Assembly (NCBI GenBank): GCA_030847615.1
Contig: JAUMIR010000004.1
Coordinates: 189,164,501-189,228,500 of the forward strand
Source of the DNA: Gambelia wislizenii
Lineage: Eukaryota > Chordata > Lepidosauria > Squamata > Crotaphytidae
Length of the DNA: 64,000 bases
Reading direction: 5' to 3'
Shown: positions 33,615 to 45,080 of the stretch, piece after piece
Layout of the letters: each line of letters begins with the position of its first letter
How positions within the stretch are numbered: position 1 is the stretch's first letter
Notes under the pieces: generated by a model
Database searches by the model: none
Seen by the model: only the letters and a program-made list of their open reading frames with translations
What the model was told of the DNA's origin: nothing
Translations under genes and position numbers: made by a program

Positions 33615-36600
33615 GCCGGCGGCGGGGGGCGGGCGGGCGGACCAGGAGGGAGCGGGCGCCGCGCCGACGGGGCAGCGAGGCGGCGAGGAGCCCCGACCGG
33701 CGGCTGGCTGGCTGGCTGAGCTCTCCGCCGCTCGCGCCTTTGTGGGACTCCGGCTGCCGCGCCGAGGGGGCGGGTGGGGAGGAGGAGGGGAGGCAGCCAC
33801 CCGCTTGGGGGGGGGGTTGGGTTCTTGGGGGGCTTCTGCTTGGCTTTCTTCCTCTCCGCTTCTCTCTCCCTCTCAGGCGGATCTTGTAATCTGCATGTGG
33901 AAGAAGAGGAGGCGGTAGCGGCGGCGCGGCGGCGGCGGCAGCGCGTGTGGACGGACTCGGCGGGGCGTCTTCCCTCCAATCTCGGCTCGTCTGTGCTCCT
34001 AAATCCCTTAGATGTGATCTGATCAACAATTGAGCTCCGACTGATGCGCCTGCCCTAAGGTCCTCGGCTGATCTTTCAGATACAATTTGAAGTTGATGCT
34101 TTGATTGGCACCCACTTGAGCGCCAAGCCCCGCCTACCCAGCCCGGGCTCTCGCGCTCGCTCGCTCGCTCCCCCCCCCAGTTCCCGACTCCGCCGAGCAC
34201 GTGGTCCGGAGAGCAGCAATTCCGCCGCCTGGGCCCCTTTTGCCTTGATGTGCGCGTGGGCTGTGGGGTGCGGGCGCGCGCGCAGCTGCTGTGCCGGGTG
34301 CGCGTGTGTATTTAATGTTTAGCAATGGGCTACTTTCAAGGGGGCGGGGGGGGACACACGCTGCTGTATGACAACCTGTCTACACGATTTTACAGCTGTC
34401 CAACATTGGGATTTTGCTGTTTTGCAGCCTTGGTGTTGTCCCCTTCATAAAAAAAGAAAAGAAATCAACGGGTTTGGTCTCTCCTCCGCACTCCACACAC
34501 TCCACACGCACACCCCGTTACACACCGACTTCTGGTTGCAATCCCAGCTCAGGTCCTATTGTAAGTGATTGGCCCAGTCAGCCAATGTGACCCCTTTTTT
34601 CTCTTTCTTTCTTTCTTTCTTTCTTTTTTTGAAGGCAACGGGAATAAACTGGTAACAACTTGCCAGTTATTTATTTTTCCCGTTGAATCTTCCCCAGATA
34701 GAGCAAACGGAGAAGCGTCTAAGAAAAAGACATAGAACTGTACAACGAGTGCCCTTCTTTCCAGAAATTCACCATCTCTCCCTTTCGGACCACTGAGACA
34801 ACATGCTAGTATAATACGTATTGCAGGGTGCATTATATGATAATGTAATATCATGTAATCACAACGATTCCTTCTCCCCACACCCACCCTTATTGGCAGC
34901 AAAGACACCGGAAGAGCCTTTTTCGTTCTCTTTAGGGCGGGGAGTGGGGAAGAGAGGGGACTATGGGCGATGGAGTGATCCTGGTTGTTATACGCGAAAG
35001 CCTTTAGCAATATACAGTATTTGCAAATGATAAAGGGGCGGAAGTCCGTCCATCATGTGACCCCCCTCACCCATCAGTGTCGTACTTCTGGGGGAGAAGC
35101 CTGTGGGGGGGGAGGATTCTCACGTGCCCTAATTCTGTTTTTGAAAGTGGCCCCAATCTGTCAGCTGCCCTTAGATGGGCGAGAGGTCGGCACCGGGCTT
35201 GCCTTCCAGGGTCCAGAGTGTCTCAGAGCTTCTGGCCTTCGACGTGGCGTGGACTTTGTTTGTGAAGCGGGAAGGGGGGGAGTGGTCAGATATGAAAGCC
35301 CCTTTTCTGTCCGGTAGGTTTTTCTTCCCAGGTTTCTTGTCCTTCCCCACCCCCCCCTCCCAGCTTTATAATGAGGAGGGCTTAGAGGCTCTCTTACGAG
35401 GAGGCGCTTTGGGGTTTTTCGAGGGAAGGACACAGGGGACCCCAAGAGACCATCGCCTAGGTGTGGCCATCCAGGCCCCAGCTTCCTCTGCCGCTTCCCC
35501 CAACAGGGACTGGGGACGTGTAGTCCTCTATCCCTCCATGTTTTCTTGGAAGTAATCCGCTCCCCAGGGGATTTACGCCCCGTCGTGCGAGCAGGAGTTC
35601 CAGCCCCCCGGAAAAGAAAGTATACAGGCACGGGGGGGGGGCGCACACAGGCACCCAAACACAGACATTCACGCCCCTCCGATTTTAAATGCCTTCAACT
35701 AATCTCCGACTCCATGGACGTAAAATTTATCATTTATTCATCCCATTATTTCTACCCTGTTGGCCCTCCAAAGGATTCCCAAGTTGGCGTCGCCCCATAG
35801 AGTATACAAATTAATATACACTGAGAATTTCGATTTGGTGTCGTTTCGAAACAGAGGCATTCTCCTTACACAGTAAGGGTTTTACTTCAGAGTCAATAAG
35901 CTACAGGCTAGTGCTGACTGACACTGCTTTTGAAGAAGTTCAGGAAAAGGAGGAAGAGGTGAACCGTCTATTGGAATGTGGGCGACATTCCTGCCTCATC
36001 GTTCATGTTTCAGAGACTATTCCCCCCCCCCCGTTATTTGGGCTACGGCTCATTGTTAGGAGTTAAACCCACTGAATGAATGGGGCTTCTTAAATTAAGA
36101 AGGGGGCGTCAGTCCCATAGTCAATGGCTTGGGACTAACAAGGATCGAGCCCTTTATTCCCTTTCCTTCTTACTGACTTCCCTGCCCATCTTTCTAACAC
36201 AAAGAATGCTTCATGGGGCAACACTTGGACTGTCAATTCCTTTTTAACGTTACTTTATTTATGTACTTATGTATTTATTCATAAAATATGATATACAACA
36301 GAAAACCTAAAAAAAAAGCAAAGGCTGAAAGTGTGTGTGAAAGAAGCACAGGTACCACGCGGGTACATGTGTTGGGCAGTCTAGATGGACTGTAGTATCT
36401 TATGGACTAGAAACCCAGGTTTGTGGTTGTGCAAGGCGTGAAATCGATCGGCCCTCCTGGAAATCTACGCTAGTTGCGGTTCTTTACTCCTGGTTAACCC
36501 ATCCAAAGTAGCATTCCTAGGAATGTGTAGCGCACCCACCCGGCGCACCACTCTTTCCTCTTTTAAAAAACAAGACAAAATTGATTTCTCCACAGACAGA

Positions 36601-38343
36601 ACCCAAGGGCTGAAATCAAAGATTTGGGGGCAGGGGGAGAGATCCTTCCCCAGCGACGCCATTTCAAGGATTTGCTTCCGTTCCTCTCATTGAAGGGGGG
36701 GCGGAATAAAACAGGGACGGATCGTGGCCATCAAACCCCCGGGAAAATCAGAACAAATTTGTAAGAACACCACACACACCACATATTGAGCACATGGTTC
36801 CCCGTCGATTTCAATGCGAGCTTTAAGCACATGGAACAGGGAGCCTTTATACCGTCCTCAGGAGCACCAAGGGGGTGTGGGGGGTGTCGCAGTAACAAGA
36901 CGGCCTTCAATTACTAGGCAAGGTTTGTTTTCCTCTCGATGCAGAGTGAATCCGGTTTGGATGGGCATCCAAATCAATTCCCTTCTCTCTTTCTCTCTCT
37001 CATACAATCACCTGCGCCCCTCGCTCAGGCCTGATCCCTCGGGGACCAGGTGTCGGCCAGTCTCTTTCCAAAGGGCGCCGTCGTGTAAATTGGGACTGGC
37101 AGAGAGGCGAATCTGGATCCGCTGGCGAGCCACTGAAAACAATCAGAAAAAAAGGCCGGGGGAACAAAGGGAGTTCGAAGGTTTAGAGGAGAGAACTGAG
37201 TTTCTCTCGCCCAGGGAAATTTCGTCAGGCTAGGGCGAGAAAGAGGCAAAGCGAAAAGACTTTCTGCAACGTCGGGAAAGGAAGGCCGGGTGGTGGTGGG
37301 GAGCGAGAGAGAGACAGAGAGAGCGCTGTGGGGCTGGCGATGGCGGAGACTTAAGAGCCCGGAAAAATAACTTCCACCTCCACCACCCCACACATGCCAC
37401 CTCCCGCAACCCCCTTGTTTCATTTCTCCCTCCTGGGCTTCCCCTTCACAGACACTCCGCATCGGATTTGATTCGCTTTCTCCGAGCTCCAGTAGAAGAG
37501 ATCGAAATTCCCCGTGAGCCCCGATCCAGCACTTTCCACGCGCGAGCGTGCGAGCCCCCCACGCCCCGATTCCAGTTGAGATTTCAGCCTTAGGTTTCAC
37601 TTTTCCCGCAAAGTTCACAGAGATTTTGCGGCCGGGCCCTGTTTACTTGGGAGTCAGTCTCGCTCTCCCCAATCTCTAGCTCTCCCCACCCCCCAAAAAG
37701 CGTGTTTAGGATTTGGTAGCCTCCCCTCTGGCCCTAACTTTACCACAAAACAGCGCGGGCACACACACACACACGAGATTATAGCAACCGGGCAATATGC
37801 TGCACGCCTACTCAGAAGTAAATCCCGTTAAATTCAGCGGGGCTTAGATCCAGACTGGTAAAAAAAAGGGGGGTCACCCGCCCTACCAATCCTCCCCGCG
37901 ACTCCCTGCTCTTAGGATCGCAGCCTTCAAATGAACTTCTGATCCTCCACCTCAATCAATCCACCCCCAAAGCAGCGAAAGCATGAGCGACGAAGCGCCT
38001 TGTCGCCTTTTGGGGAAAACATGGGGCCACGATCCAGCCGGGTCAGTTTACTCCCCTTGAAGCCTGGTAGGGTTTGGAAGAAATAACTCCCCCATACAGA
38101 CCGCGTGTGCACCTTCTCTCTCTTTCAAAGGACATCAACATCTATCTATCTGCCTGTCTGTCTGCCCAGGTTTAGTCTGTTTAATTCCTGAAGAGCCCCC
38201 ATGACAAGGAAGTGCAGCCCGTGCTCCCGAACTATTGGTGGAACTGCCCCCTCCCTCCAAGCAAGCCGCCCCGTCAGTCCAGCCGAGGACAGGGCTGGGG
38301 TTAGGCGGCGGAGGGGCAGCAGGAGGAAGGAGTGAGCCCCGGT

Positions 38344-38392
<49 letters not shown>
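38344..38392. repeat. (TG)n(AG)n compound microsatellite
   Basis: A TG run passes directly into an AG run. Confidence 0.9.
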
Positions 38393-38394
<2 letters not shown>

Positions 38395-39185
38395 CCCGGG
38401 GGAAGCCCCAGAGAGGCTGCGCCGAAGGGAAGGCAGGGTCCCAAACAGAGCCAGGCGCTGCGCCGTCGGATCCCGCACCAGGAAAGCTCTCCCTCTCCCT
38501 CTCCCAGGGCGCCTAGGACGGCCACCTCGGACGCACCAGGCTCCCGCAAACTCAGCAAGCCAGGAGGCCACTTGCTGAGTTGCCACACATGGAAACAAAT
38601 GGGGCCGGAGAGCAATCCACGGAGGCTTGAGACTCCCGCGGATTCAACAGGACTTTCAGTTCAGTTCAGTGGAGCACCGTGTTGTTTTCAACGTCTTCGG
38701 ACGAAGAGGGGTTGCATTTTGAGAATGAAGACATAGAAGAAAAAGGAGGAGGAGGAGGAGATCCAGAACCTCCTTAGACTTCAGATTCAAGTTCTCTTCA
38801 TTTGGGGAAAGAACAAGAACAACAACAACTTCTTCCTCCTCCTGCTGCTGTTAGTATTGATAATGGTTTTTACTGTAGACGAGGAGAAGACCTTTTCAAT
38901 TACCCGTACTCAGAAAAGTCTCAAACAACAGTAACAAAACACAGACACACAACACACCCAGAAACAAAACACAAACACCCCCCTCCCACCCAGTTTACAA
39001 TGCCAGTTTGCCCGATGTATTTGGACAAGGGTTCGATACAGAAAGCCGTAAATCCAGGCCTAGGGGTCGCTGCTTGGTCGAAGTTTAACGCGAGAGGGGC
39101 GCTCATCCGAAGTGTCTCTCGGGGCTGGGGAGATGGGGGTGGGGAGATGGCGAGAACGCACACTGGATTGATTTATAAATACCAT

Positions 39186-39314
39186 ATAGATGCGTGTTTA
39201 TGCGTGTATGCGTGTATTGTGTGTATGTGTTTGTGTATACACACACACATATATATAAATGTGTGTGTGGTGTGTGTGTGTGTGTGTGTGTATCTCTCTC
39301 TCTCTTTCTCTAGA

Positions 39315-39345
<31 letters not shown>

Positions 39346-39448
39346 ATTATATAGATATGGCGATTTTGATCTTGTCCGGAAGTTTTAAAGAGATGTTTTT
39401 AAGAGCAGCTACCGCACAGATATATATGTATGCATGCGTGTGTGTGCG
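39186..39448. repeat. Long compound TG/TA/TC microsatellite
   Basis: About 260 bp built from TG runs broken by TATG, CA, TATA and TCTC tracts. Alternating purine-pyrimidine DNA of this length can adopt non-B structure, but no function is implied. Confidence 0.85.
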
Positions 39449-42400
39449 TGGCTCTATCTCTCGCTCCCTCCCTATGTCGATGTACAGGATCCCCCTTCCC
39501 AAATTCCACGGAAGACCCCAGCAAAGCTTGGGCTGGCAGTTGTGATCACCTGCGGCAAGAAGTGTAGGACTGGGAGTGGCGGTGACAAACCGCGGGTGTG
39601 AGTGGAGCAGGGAGGGTGAATGAGGGAGAAACAAGCTCGCCGAGGAGGCGGGAGGGCGGAGACGGCGAAAGGGGCCCCTCAAACCCGGAGAAGTAGGATC
39701 TGGGCATAAAATCCGAGAGGAAAAGGAAGCCCGGGTTAAAGATTGTCCTGCCCCCCCCTTTTGGCCAAGGCTCGAGGGGTTGGGGGTCGCTGGCCGGGTT
39801 AAGGCAACCCTGAGCCCTCGGAGAAATCAGTGGGGAGGGGAGGGGAGAGTGTTGCCCCCTCGCCTCTTCTAGATTCTTAAAAACAGGGTTGCTTTTCGGC
39901 CTTGGGAGCCCTCGCCTGGTAGTTCTCCATCCCTTTTCTCCTGACGGTTTTTATTCTTAAAACATTATCCCGTGGGTGCAACTTCTTTTGATTTTTATAA
40001 ACTTTCCTCCAAAATTTCTTGGGTACCTACCATTGTTTTCTTATTTTCAGGGTGACGAAGACGCATCGATTGTTGGCCAACTCTCTTAAAATGAATCCTG
40101 GGTTCATTTCTGCTTTATGCTGAAAACACACACACACACACACTTTTACACTTCGGACTATCAACTCTATTTCTTTCTTTCAAAGGGGGGGGGGGTAGAG
40201 AAAGATTTATTGTGACCAAGCACAACTCGGTAATTAGCCCCGAAACTCGTTCCAAGCAGGAGTGGGCACGATCCCGCCAAAATCCAGTCTTTGACACGCG
40301 AACCTGAAGCGATTGAAATCAATGGCTGGATGGTGTCCTAAACGCCGAGAGGAGAAGGGAGGGTGGCGACTGGGCCCCAAATTTTCTTTTTTTGGTGGGG
40401 GAACAACGAGTTTCTCCTCAGGAAGTGCGTTTCGGAGGTCACGGGTTGGGTTGGCATCCGTTGCCGCGTGTGCGAGCCTCACACTACAGGACGTTTGTTT
40501 CCGGACAACCGGGAAAGAGGACGTGTGTAACGGCTGACCCGCAACGCGGGCTGGGTTTGGGTGTTGAAACGCCGACGGGATTCACTGAGGGTCTGGCCAA
40601 GTGCGCGCTCTTTACGCGGCACAACAAACATTGCCCCCCCCTTCCGTCAGAAATAACCCCGTTCACTTGAACGACACTCCCTCAGAAGTGCCCGTGATTT
40701 CTGTGGAAGGAGAGTGAAAACGCGCCGGCCGTGGAAAGCCTCGTTCCTTCTTCTCTCGGCTCGAAGAAGCAGAGGGCACCGCGGCTTGAAAACGGAGCGC
40801 AGGCTGCGTTGCCTCTTCGTTTGAAAACGCCAAACGGGGCCTTCGTCGGGGGAGGGGGGTTGAGACGAGGAAAGAAGGCGAAAAAGCGGCTTCTTTTTCG
40901 CCTCCGTGCCTGAGCGGAGTGGAGGGCGCTGCTCATCAAGCTCGGATTTATGAGGCTTGTTAAACACGCATTATGACTTAACACCTTCCCCCCCTCTCCT
41001 TCGCCGACCCAGAAGGGCCGAGAAACAATCCCCCCCTCCGTTCGTCTCCTCTCCTCGCCCACCTCCCGCCTTCGAGACGACAACGAGGCGTGTGTCAAAC
41101 AATTACCAGCAGCGAGGCGAGACATCTCCGCCACACTGTCACCCACACCCATTTGGAAGTCCCCGCGCGCGGGTCGCCCTCTTTCCACCCAAACAACCCC
41201 CCCTTTTTTCTGCTCTACTTCAATAGCTTGGAGTCTCTCTCTTTCTCTTTCTTTCCTTCTTTCTTAAGCGGCAGGCCGAGCGGGAGCCTCAAACTCGGCG
41301 GTTTGCTAGAAGTTTCGGCCAAGTGGAGTTTGAGAAAGAAGCAGCTCCTGTCACCGAGCGGCGGCGGCGGCCTGATGGATTTTCTGCCCCGGATGAGGCG
41401 CTTAAAACATAGCGGTGTTTGTGGGAACAACAAGAGGAACAATACACTCTTTTAACTCTGTCACATAGGCAAACACCCGCAGCCGTCAACCCCAGTTTGA
41501 CAGTTCTGCCCCTTCACAATTTAGGACAGATAAAAGAGGGCGGGGAAAGGAAAACAGGCGGGAAACTGCTTCGTCTCAAAGAAAGGGAGGGCGAGGTCAT
41601 GATAAAGTTTGCGAGTCCCCCCCCCCCCTCGTTTGCTTTGAGCGGGGAAATTTAAAAACATCTGCCTCCTGTCTCTCCTGTTTAAATATATGGCGGAAAT
41701 TTTCGTCCTCATCAGAGTAGACCTGTTCACGCAATTAGACTTATGTGTATGTTGACTGACCCATTCAACAGTTGATTCGACAGGTCTACTCCAATTGGGA
41801 TTAATTAACAGGATTCAGACCAACGTGCGCGCGCCTGTTTTAAGACCATGGCACCAACAAACCTCTATACAAAGTTAGACATTTCAAAGGGCTATATTTC
41901 AAACACATATTTCCGGGAAAAGATTTTTTTTTAAAAAAATCCTTCCTTTATTGCTAATATTAATTCCATGTCAATATTAAGTCATCTCTTTAACGCCGAC
42001 ACCATTGCGTATTCAACGGCCTCATTTGTTTCCTGCGCATTGCAAATGTATTATTACATATGAACTGTGGTATGAAACAAACACAGAGCTGTCTCTCCAT
42101 CTCTTGGCTCTATCCAGCCCTCCTCGCTAGCCGGCCATATTTATAGATCTAGTCTTAATTAACAAAATGATTTCCATTCTGTCTGCCGAACAAGCCAGGC
42201 TCTTCTTAGAGGCGACTCTGAAGGCTCGCAAGCCCGCCTCTCTCTCCCTCTCTCTCTCACACACGTTGCATTAGGTCTCTGTGGGAAAAGGAGAGGGTGT
42301 TGAGAGACACCCAGTTGCGGTGCCAGCTGAGGTTGTCTTTATTTGTTCAGCAGCCTTGTTCCTGCGGGGCTGCATTATGCCGAGCTTTTATAATAATAAT

Positions 42401-42873
42401 AATTATTATTATTATTTTAATTAGGTCGTGTTTGTATTACGTTCCGGGCTGTCCCAAATCAACGCCCGGCCCGGAGCAAGTGAGGCGGCAATCTCTGAGG
42501 CGCAGGTGGAGCAGCATTTTCCAGCGCCGCCGCCCAGCCGGCAACTCCGTCCGAGCCGGACGAGGCCTCGCTCTTTTCTGTCCGCGCTTCGTCCGGGAGG
42601 CGACCAGAGGCCCGGCGCCAAGCCTTCGCACCTCTGCCGGCCGGAAAAGACCGAGCGCAGGCGAAGAAAGCCGAAGGACTTAAAAAGCGGCGGCTCCCCT
42701 CAGTAGCCCGCCTGGCACTGAGGCAAGGAGCAAAAGAGCCGGACGGAGAAGCGGCCGGAAAGAAGGCGGAACACCTGGGGGGGGGGGGAGGAGGAGGAGG
42801 CTGAGCTTCAGCGGCTTCCCTTTCCTTGTCTTCCCCCAAACCCTCTCTTCTGTGGAAGTTTGGTTTTAATCCC

Positions 42874-43070
42874 TATCACATTGCACAGTTATAGTGCTAT
42901 TATTCCACTGTAACTGCTATGGCTGCCTCCTGTGGAATCCTGGGATTTGCAGTGTAGGGAGGGGCATTTAGCATTCTCAGACAGAGAGCTCTTAAGGCTC
43001 ATTAAACTACAAACCCCAGAATTCCACAGGAGGCAGCCGTAGCAGTTAAAGTAGAATAATAGCACTATCA
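42874..43070. mobile_element. Palindromic MITE, tandem pair, left member
   Basis: TATCACATTGCACAGTTATAG ... CTATCA ends with arms GGAATCCTGGGATTTGCAGT and ACTACAAACCCCAGAATTCC. It is followed after one or two bases by a second member. Confidence 0.8.
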
Positions 43071-43071
43071 T

Positions 43072-43284
43072 TATCACATTACACTGTTATAGTGCTATTA
43101 TTCCATTTTAACTGCTATGGCTGTCTCTTGTGGAATTCTGGGATTTGCAGTTTAGGGAGAGGCATTTAGGACTCTCAGCCAGAGAGCTCTTAGGCCTCAC
43201 TAAACTACAAACCCCAGAATCCCACAGGAGGTAGCCAGAGCAGATAAAGTGGAATAATAGTGCTATAACATTGAAGTGTGATAA
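43072..43284. mobile_element. Palindromic MITE, tandem pair, right member
   Basis: TTATCACATTACACTGTTATAG start and ...ATTGAAGTGTGATAA end, with arms GGAATTCTGGGATTTGCAGTT and AACTACAAACCCCAGAATCC. The two members are direct neighbours sharing a junction. Confidence 0.8.
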
Positions 43285-43417
43285 CTTAAGGCCTTGTTTC
43301 TCCCTCCACAACTAGACTGTAAGCCTCCTGGGGTGCAGATGTTTATCTTGTTTGTCTTCTGTTACTCCATGACCCTGGATAGTACTATAGATTAATATAT
43401 TATTACATTAATAATGT

Positions 43418-43530
43418 GTTTATTTATTTGTTCAATATATGCTTCCCCTTTCTCCCACAATGGGATCCAAGGTGGCTTACAATAATTAAAAATAAAATGG
43501 TAGCTAAAATATAGTTTGAAAGATACTACA
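43418..43530 (-). repeat. LINE 3'-end fragment (minus)
   Basis: TTTATTTATTTGTTCAATATATGCTTCCCC...CCAAGGTGGCTTACAATAATT is a reversed CR1/L2-type tail. Confidence 0.6.
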
Positions 43531-43759
43531 GACTGATATTTCTCTCAGGCATTTATCTACTGCTGGCAGTCATGTAACTTTTTCTGTTCTGTTCTGTTTT
43601 TTTTTTTCTTCCCGGACCCCTCCCCCCCAAAAAAAAAGGGGGAAAAAAAGAAAGGAAGGAAGGAAGGAAAAGTTTTTGTGCTTTGCAAAGGTATTTGACA
43701 AGAAGAATAGAATTTATTATTGGGATGGGATGGCCAAATATAGCTGAAGACCAGTCAAG

Positions 43760-43965
43760 AAGAGTAGATAGGTTTGTCAGTGGCTGTTAGACATGGTAGC
43801 TGAACCTTTGCTGTTGGAGGCAGTGTACCTTTGAATACTGGGAATCAAGCAATGTTACTTTCATTGCCAAGCTACTAGAAAGCAGCTGGCTGCTGCCCAT
43901 TGTTGGAGACAGGATAATGAGCTAGATGGACCCTTCATCTTGTCCAGTCTGATGTTACAGTTTTA
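43760..43965. repeat. LINE/SINE-like fragment with GAGCTAGATGGACC
   Basis: Contains CTGGCTGCTGCCCATTGTTGGAGACAGGATAATGAGCTAGATGGACCC, a phrase I associate with dispersed reptile repeats. The family is not fixed. Confidence 0.4.
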
Positions 43966-44104
43966 AGTTGTTGACCATAAGCTAAATGAATGGCATGTTG
44001 TAGCTATTTTGATGGAACTTCAGTGGATTTGGTTGGATTTGTTTTCACTTCCATAATTGCATGAACATGAATGAATTGGCTGTTCCGGCACAATTTAAGG
44101 TGTT

Positions 44105-44690
44105 TGTTTATTTATGGATTGTACTTACCTCCCACTTTCCTCACTAAGGATGGTTCCTGAAATGGCTAACAATGTTCAATTTAAATAATAATAATAAAAA
44201 AACCCAACAGCATTACAACAGATGAAAAGCACAAATAAGAACACATAGGTACAAGAAAGAGCAATGTCAGCCTGATTAAAAGCCCCTTCCACTGCCTCCC
44301 AGCTTAATTTCTAAAGGGATGCTTCAATATTTCTTTTAGAAGTCTGTAGAGATGAGACCAGAGCAGTCTACCTGTAGGGAGCCTTATCACACTACACTGT
44401 TATAGCACTATTATTCCACTTTAACTGCTATGGCTGTCTCTTGTGGAATTCTGGGATTTGTATTTTAGTGATGCCTGAGAGCTTTTTGACTGAGTTCTAA
44501 ATGCCCCTCCCTAAACTGCAAATCCCAGGATTCCACAGGAGGCAGTCAGAGCAGTTAAAAGTGGAATAATAGTGCTATAACTGTATTGTGTGATAAAGCT
44601 CACCTGGAGCAGCCATAGAAAAGACCCCCTTCTCATATCTCCCCCAAATGTGCCTCTGAGGGTGTCAGAACTGAGGTGAGGGCTTCATCT
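44105..44690 (-). mobile_element. LINE 3'-end fragment split by a MITE
   Basis: TTTATTTATGGATTGTACTTACCTCCC...AAATGGCTAACAATGTT followed by LINE-tail-like sequence to about 44383, then the palindromic MITE. The same kind of sequence resumes after it (CACCTGGAGCAGCC...GGTGTCAGAACTGAGGTGAGGG). Read as a LINE 3' region with a later MITE insertion. Confidence 0.45.
44384..44596. mobile_element. Palindromic MITE 'AATCCTGGGATTTGTAGT', copy
   Basis: CTTATCACACTACACTGTTATAG start and ...GTATTGTGTGATAAAG end, with arms GGAATTCTGGGATTTGTATTTT and AAACTGCAAATCCCAGGATTCC. Confidence 0.85.
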
Positions 44691-44696
44691 GAAGCT

Positions 44697-44880
44697 GTGG
44701 TAGCTGCTGGCTTGCATGTCAGTGGAGCAGAAAATCTACTCTGGGTTTTAGTCTAAACTTTGAAGAGCTGTCTATGGTGCTGAAACTATTTGGGGATAAG
44801 GCTTTGGGCAGATCATTTAAAGCTCAAGACTAAAACTCACAGCAGAATCACTATCCTCCTAACATGCAAACCACCTGCTG
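44697..44880. repeat. Palindromic repeat related to 15.3 kb
   Basis: TGGCTTGCATGTCAG...CTCTGGGTTTTAGTC and the inverted GACTAAAACTCACAGCAG...CATGCAAACCACC arms. Confidence 0.55.
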
Positions 44881-44964
44881 CACTGCCCTGAAAATGTCAA
44901 AACTCAGGCATGCTCATATGAGAGAAGACAGTCTTTTAGATACCTTGGATGCAAACCATTGTGA

Positions 44965-45080
44965 ACAGCAAAAGTTCACAGAAGTCCAGGATTTTCCTTG
45001 TCAGACTTTCCCAACATTTGAGAAACATGATTTTTGTAACCACTTTTCAAATATTTTTGAATAATCTTACTACCCCTATT
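44965..45080 (-). repeat. Dispersed repeat fragment (reverse of 12.02-12.12 kb)
   Basis: Reverse complement of 12020-12125. Shared core TTTTCCTTGTCAG and CATTT.AGAAACA, ending in CAAATATT. Confidence 0.55.

Larger units (their letters stand above)
32700..34320 (-). promoter_or_regulatory. IRX1: IRX1 CpG-rich promoter region
   Basis: Dense CpG and GC-rich sequence covers IRX1 exon 1, the start of intron 1 and about 700 bp upstream, as is usual for developmental regulators. On the minus strand there is an inverted CCAAT box (34108-34104) and a GC-box-like GGCGGGG (34134-34128). I see no clear TATA box. The transcription start is not determined. The unique, low-repeat stretch at about 34000-34110 carries these elements and is the most promoter-like part. 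Confidence 0.6.
34321..42873. other. Transposon-poor DNA upstream of IRX1
   Basis: About 8.5 kb without a gene or a full transposon. It contains CpG-rich blocks (about 38200-38560, 40500-41450, 42450-42790), microsatellites, and scattered short 'AGTAAA.CCC.TT.AA' reptile motifs (36061, 37808). A unique AT-rich block lies at 41960-42180. A possible very old LINE-tail remnant lies near 35720-35790. Long frames seen on both strands here are GC- or repeat-driven and lack any recognisable domain. Confidence 0.5.

Noticed and set aside
37025..37618. 197-codon minus-strand frame upstream of IRX1
   Set aside because: No recognisable domain; composition-driven.
38802..39545. 247-codon plus-strand frame
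   Set aside because: It is driven by TG, CA and TC repeats (Cys-Val and Tyr-Ile runs) with no domain.
25156..42873. A second Iroquois gene in the window
   Set aside because: Only one homeodomain was found; no other Iroquois motif is seen on either strand.
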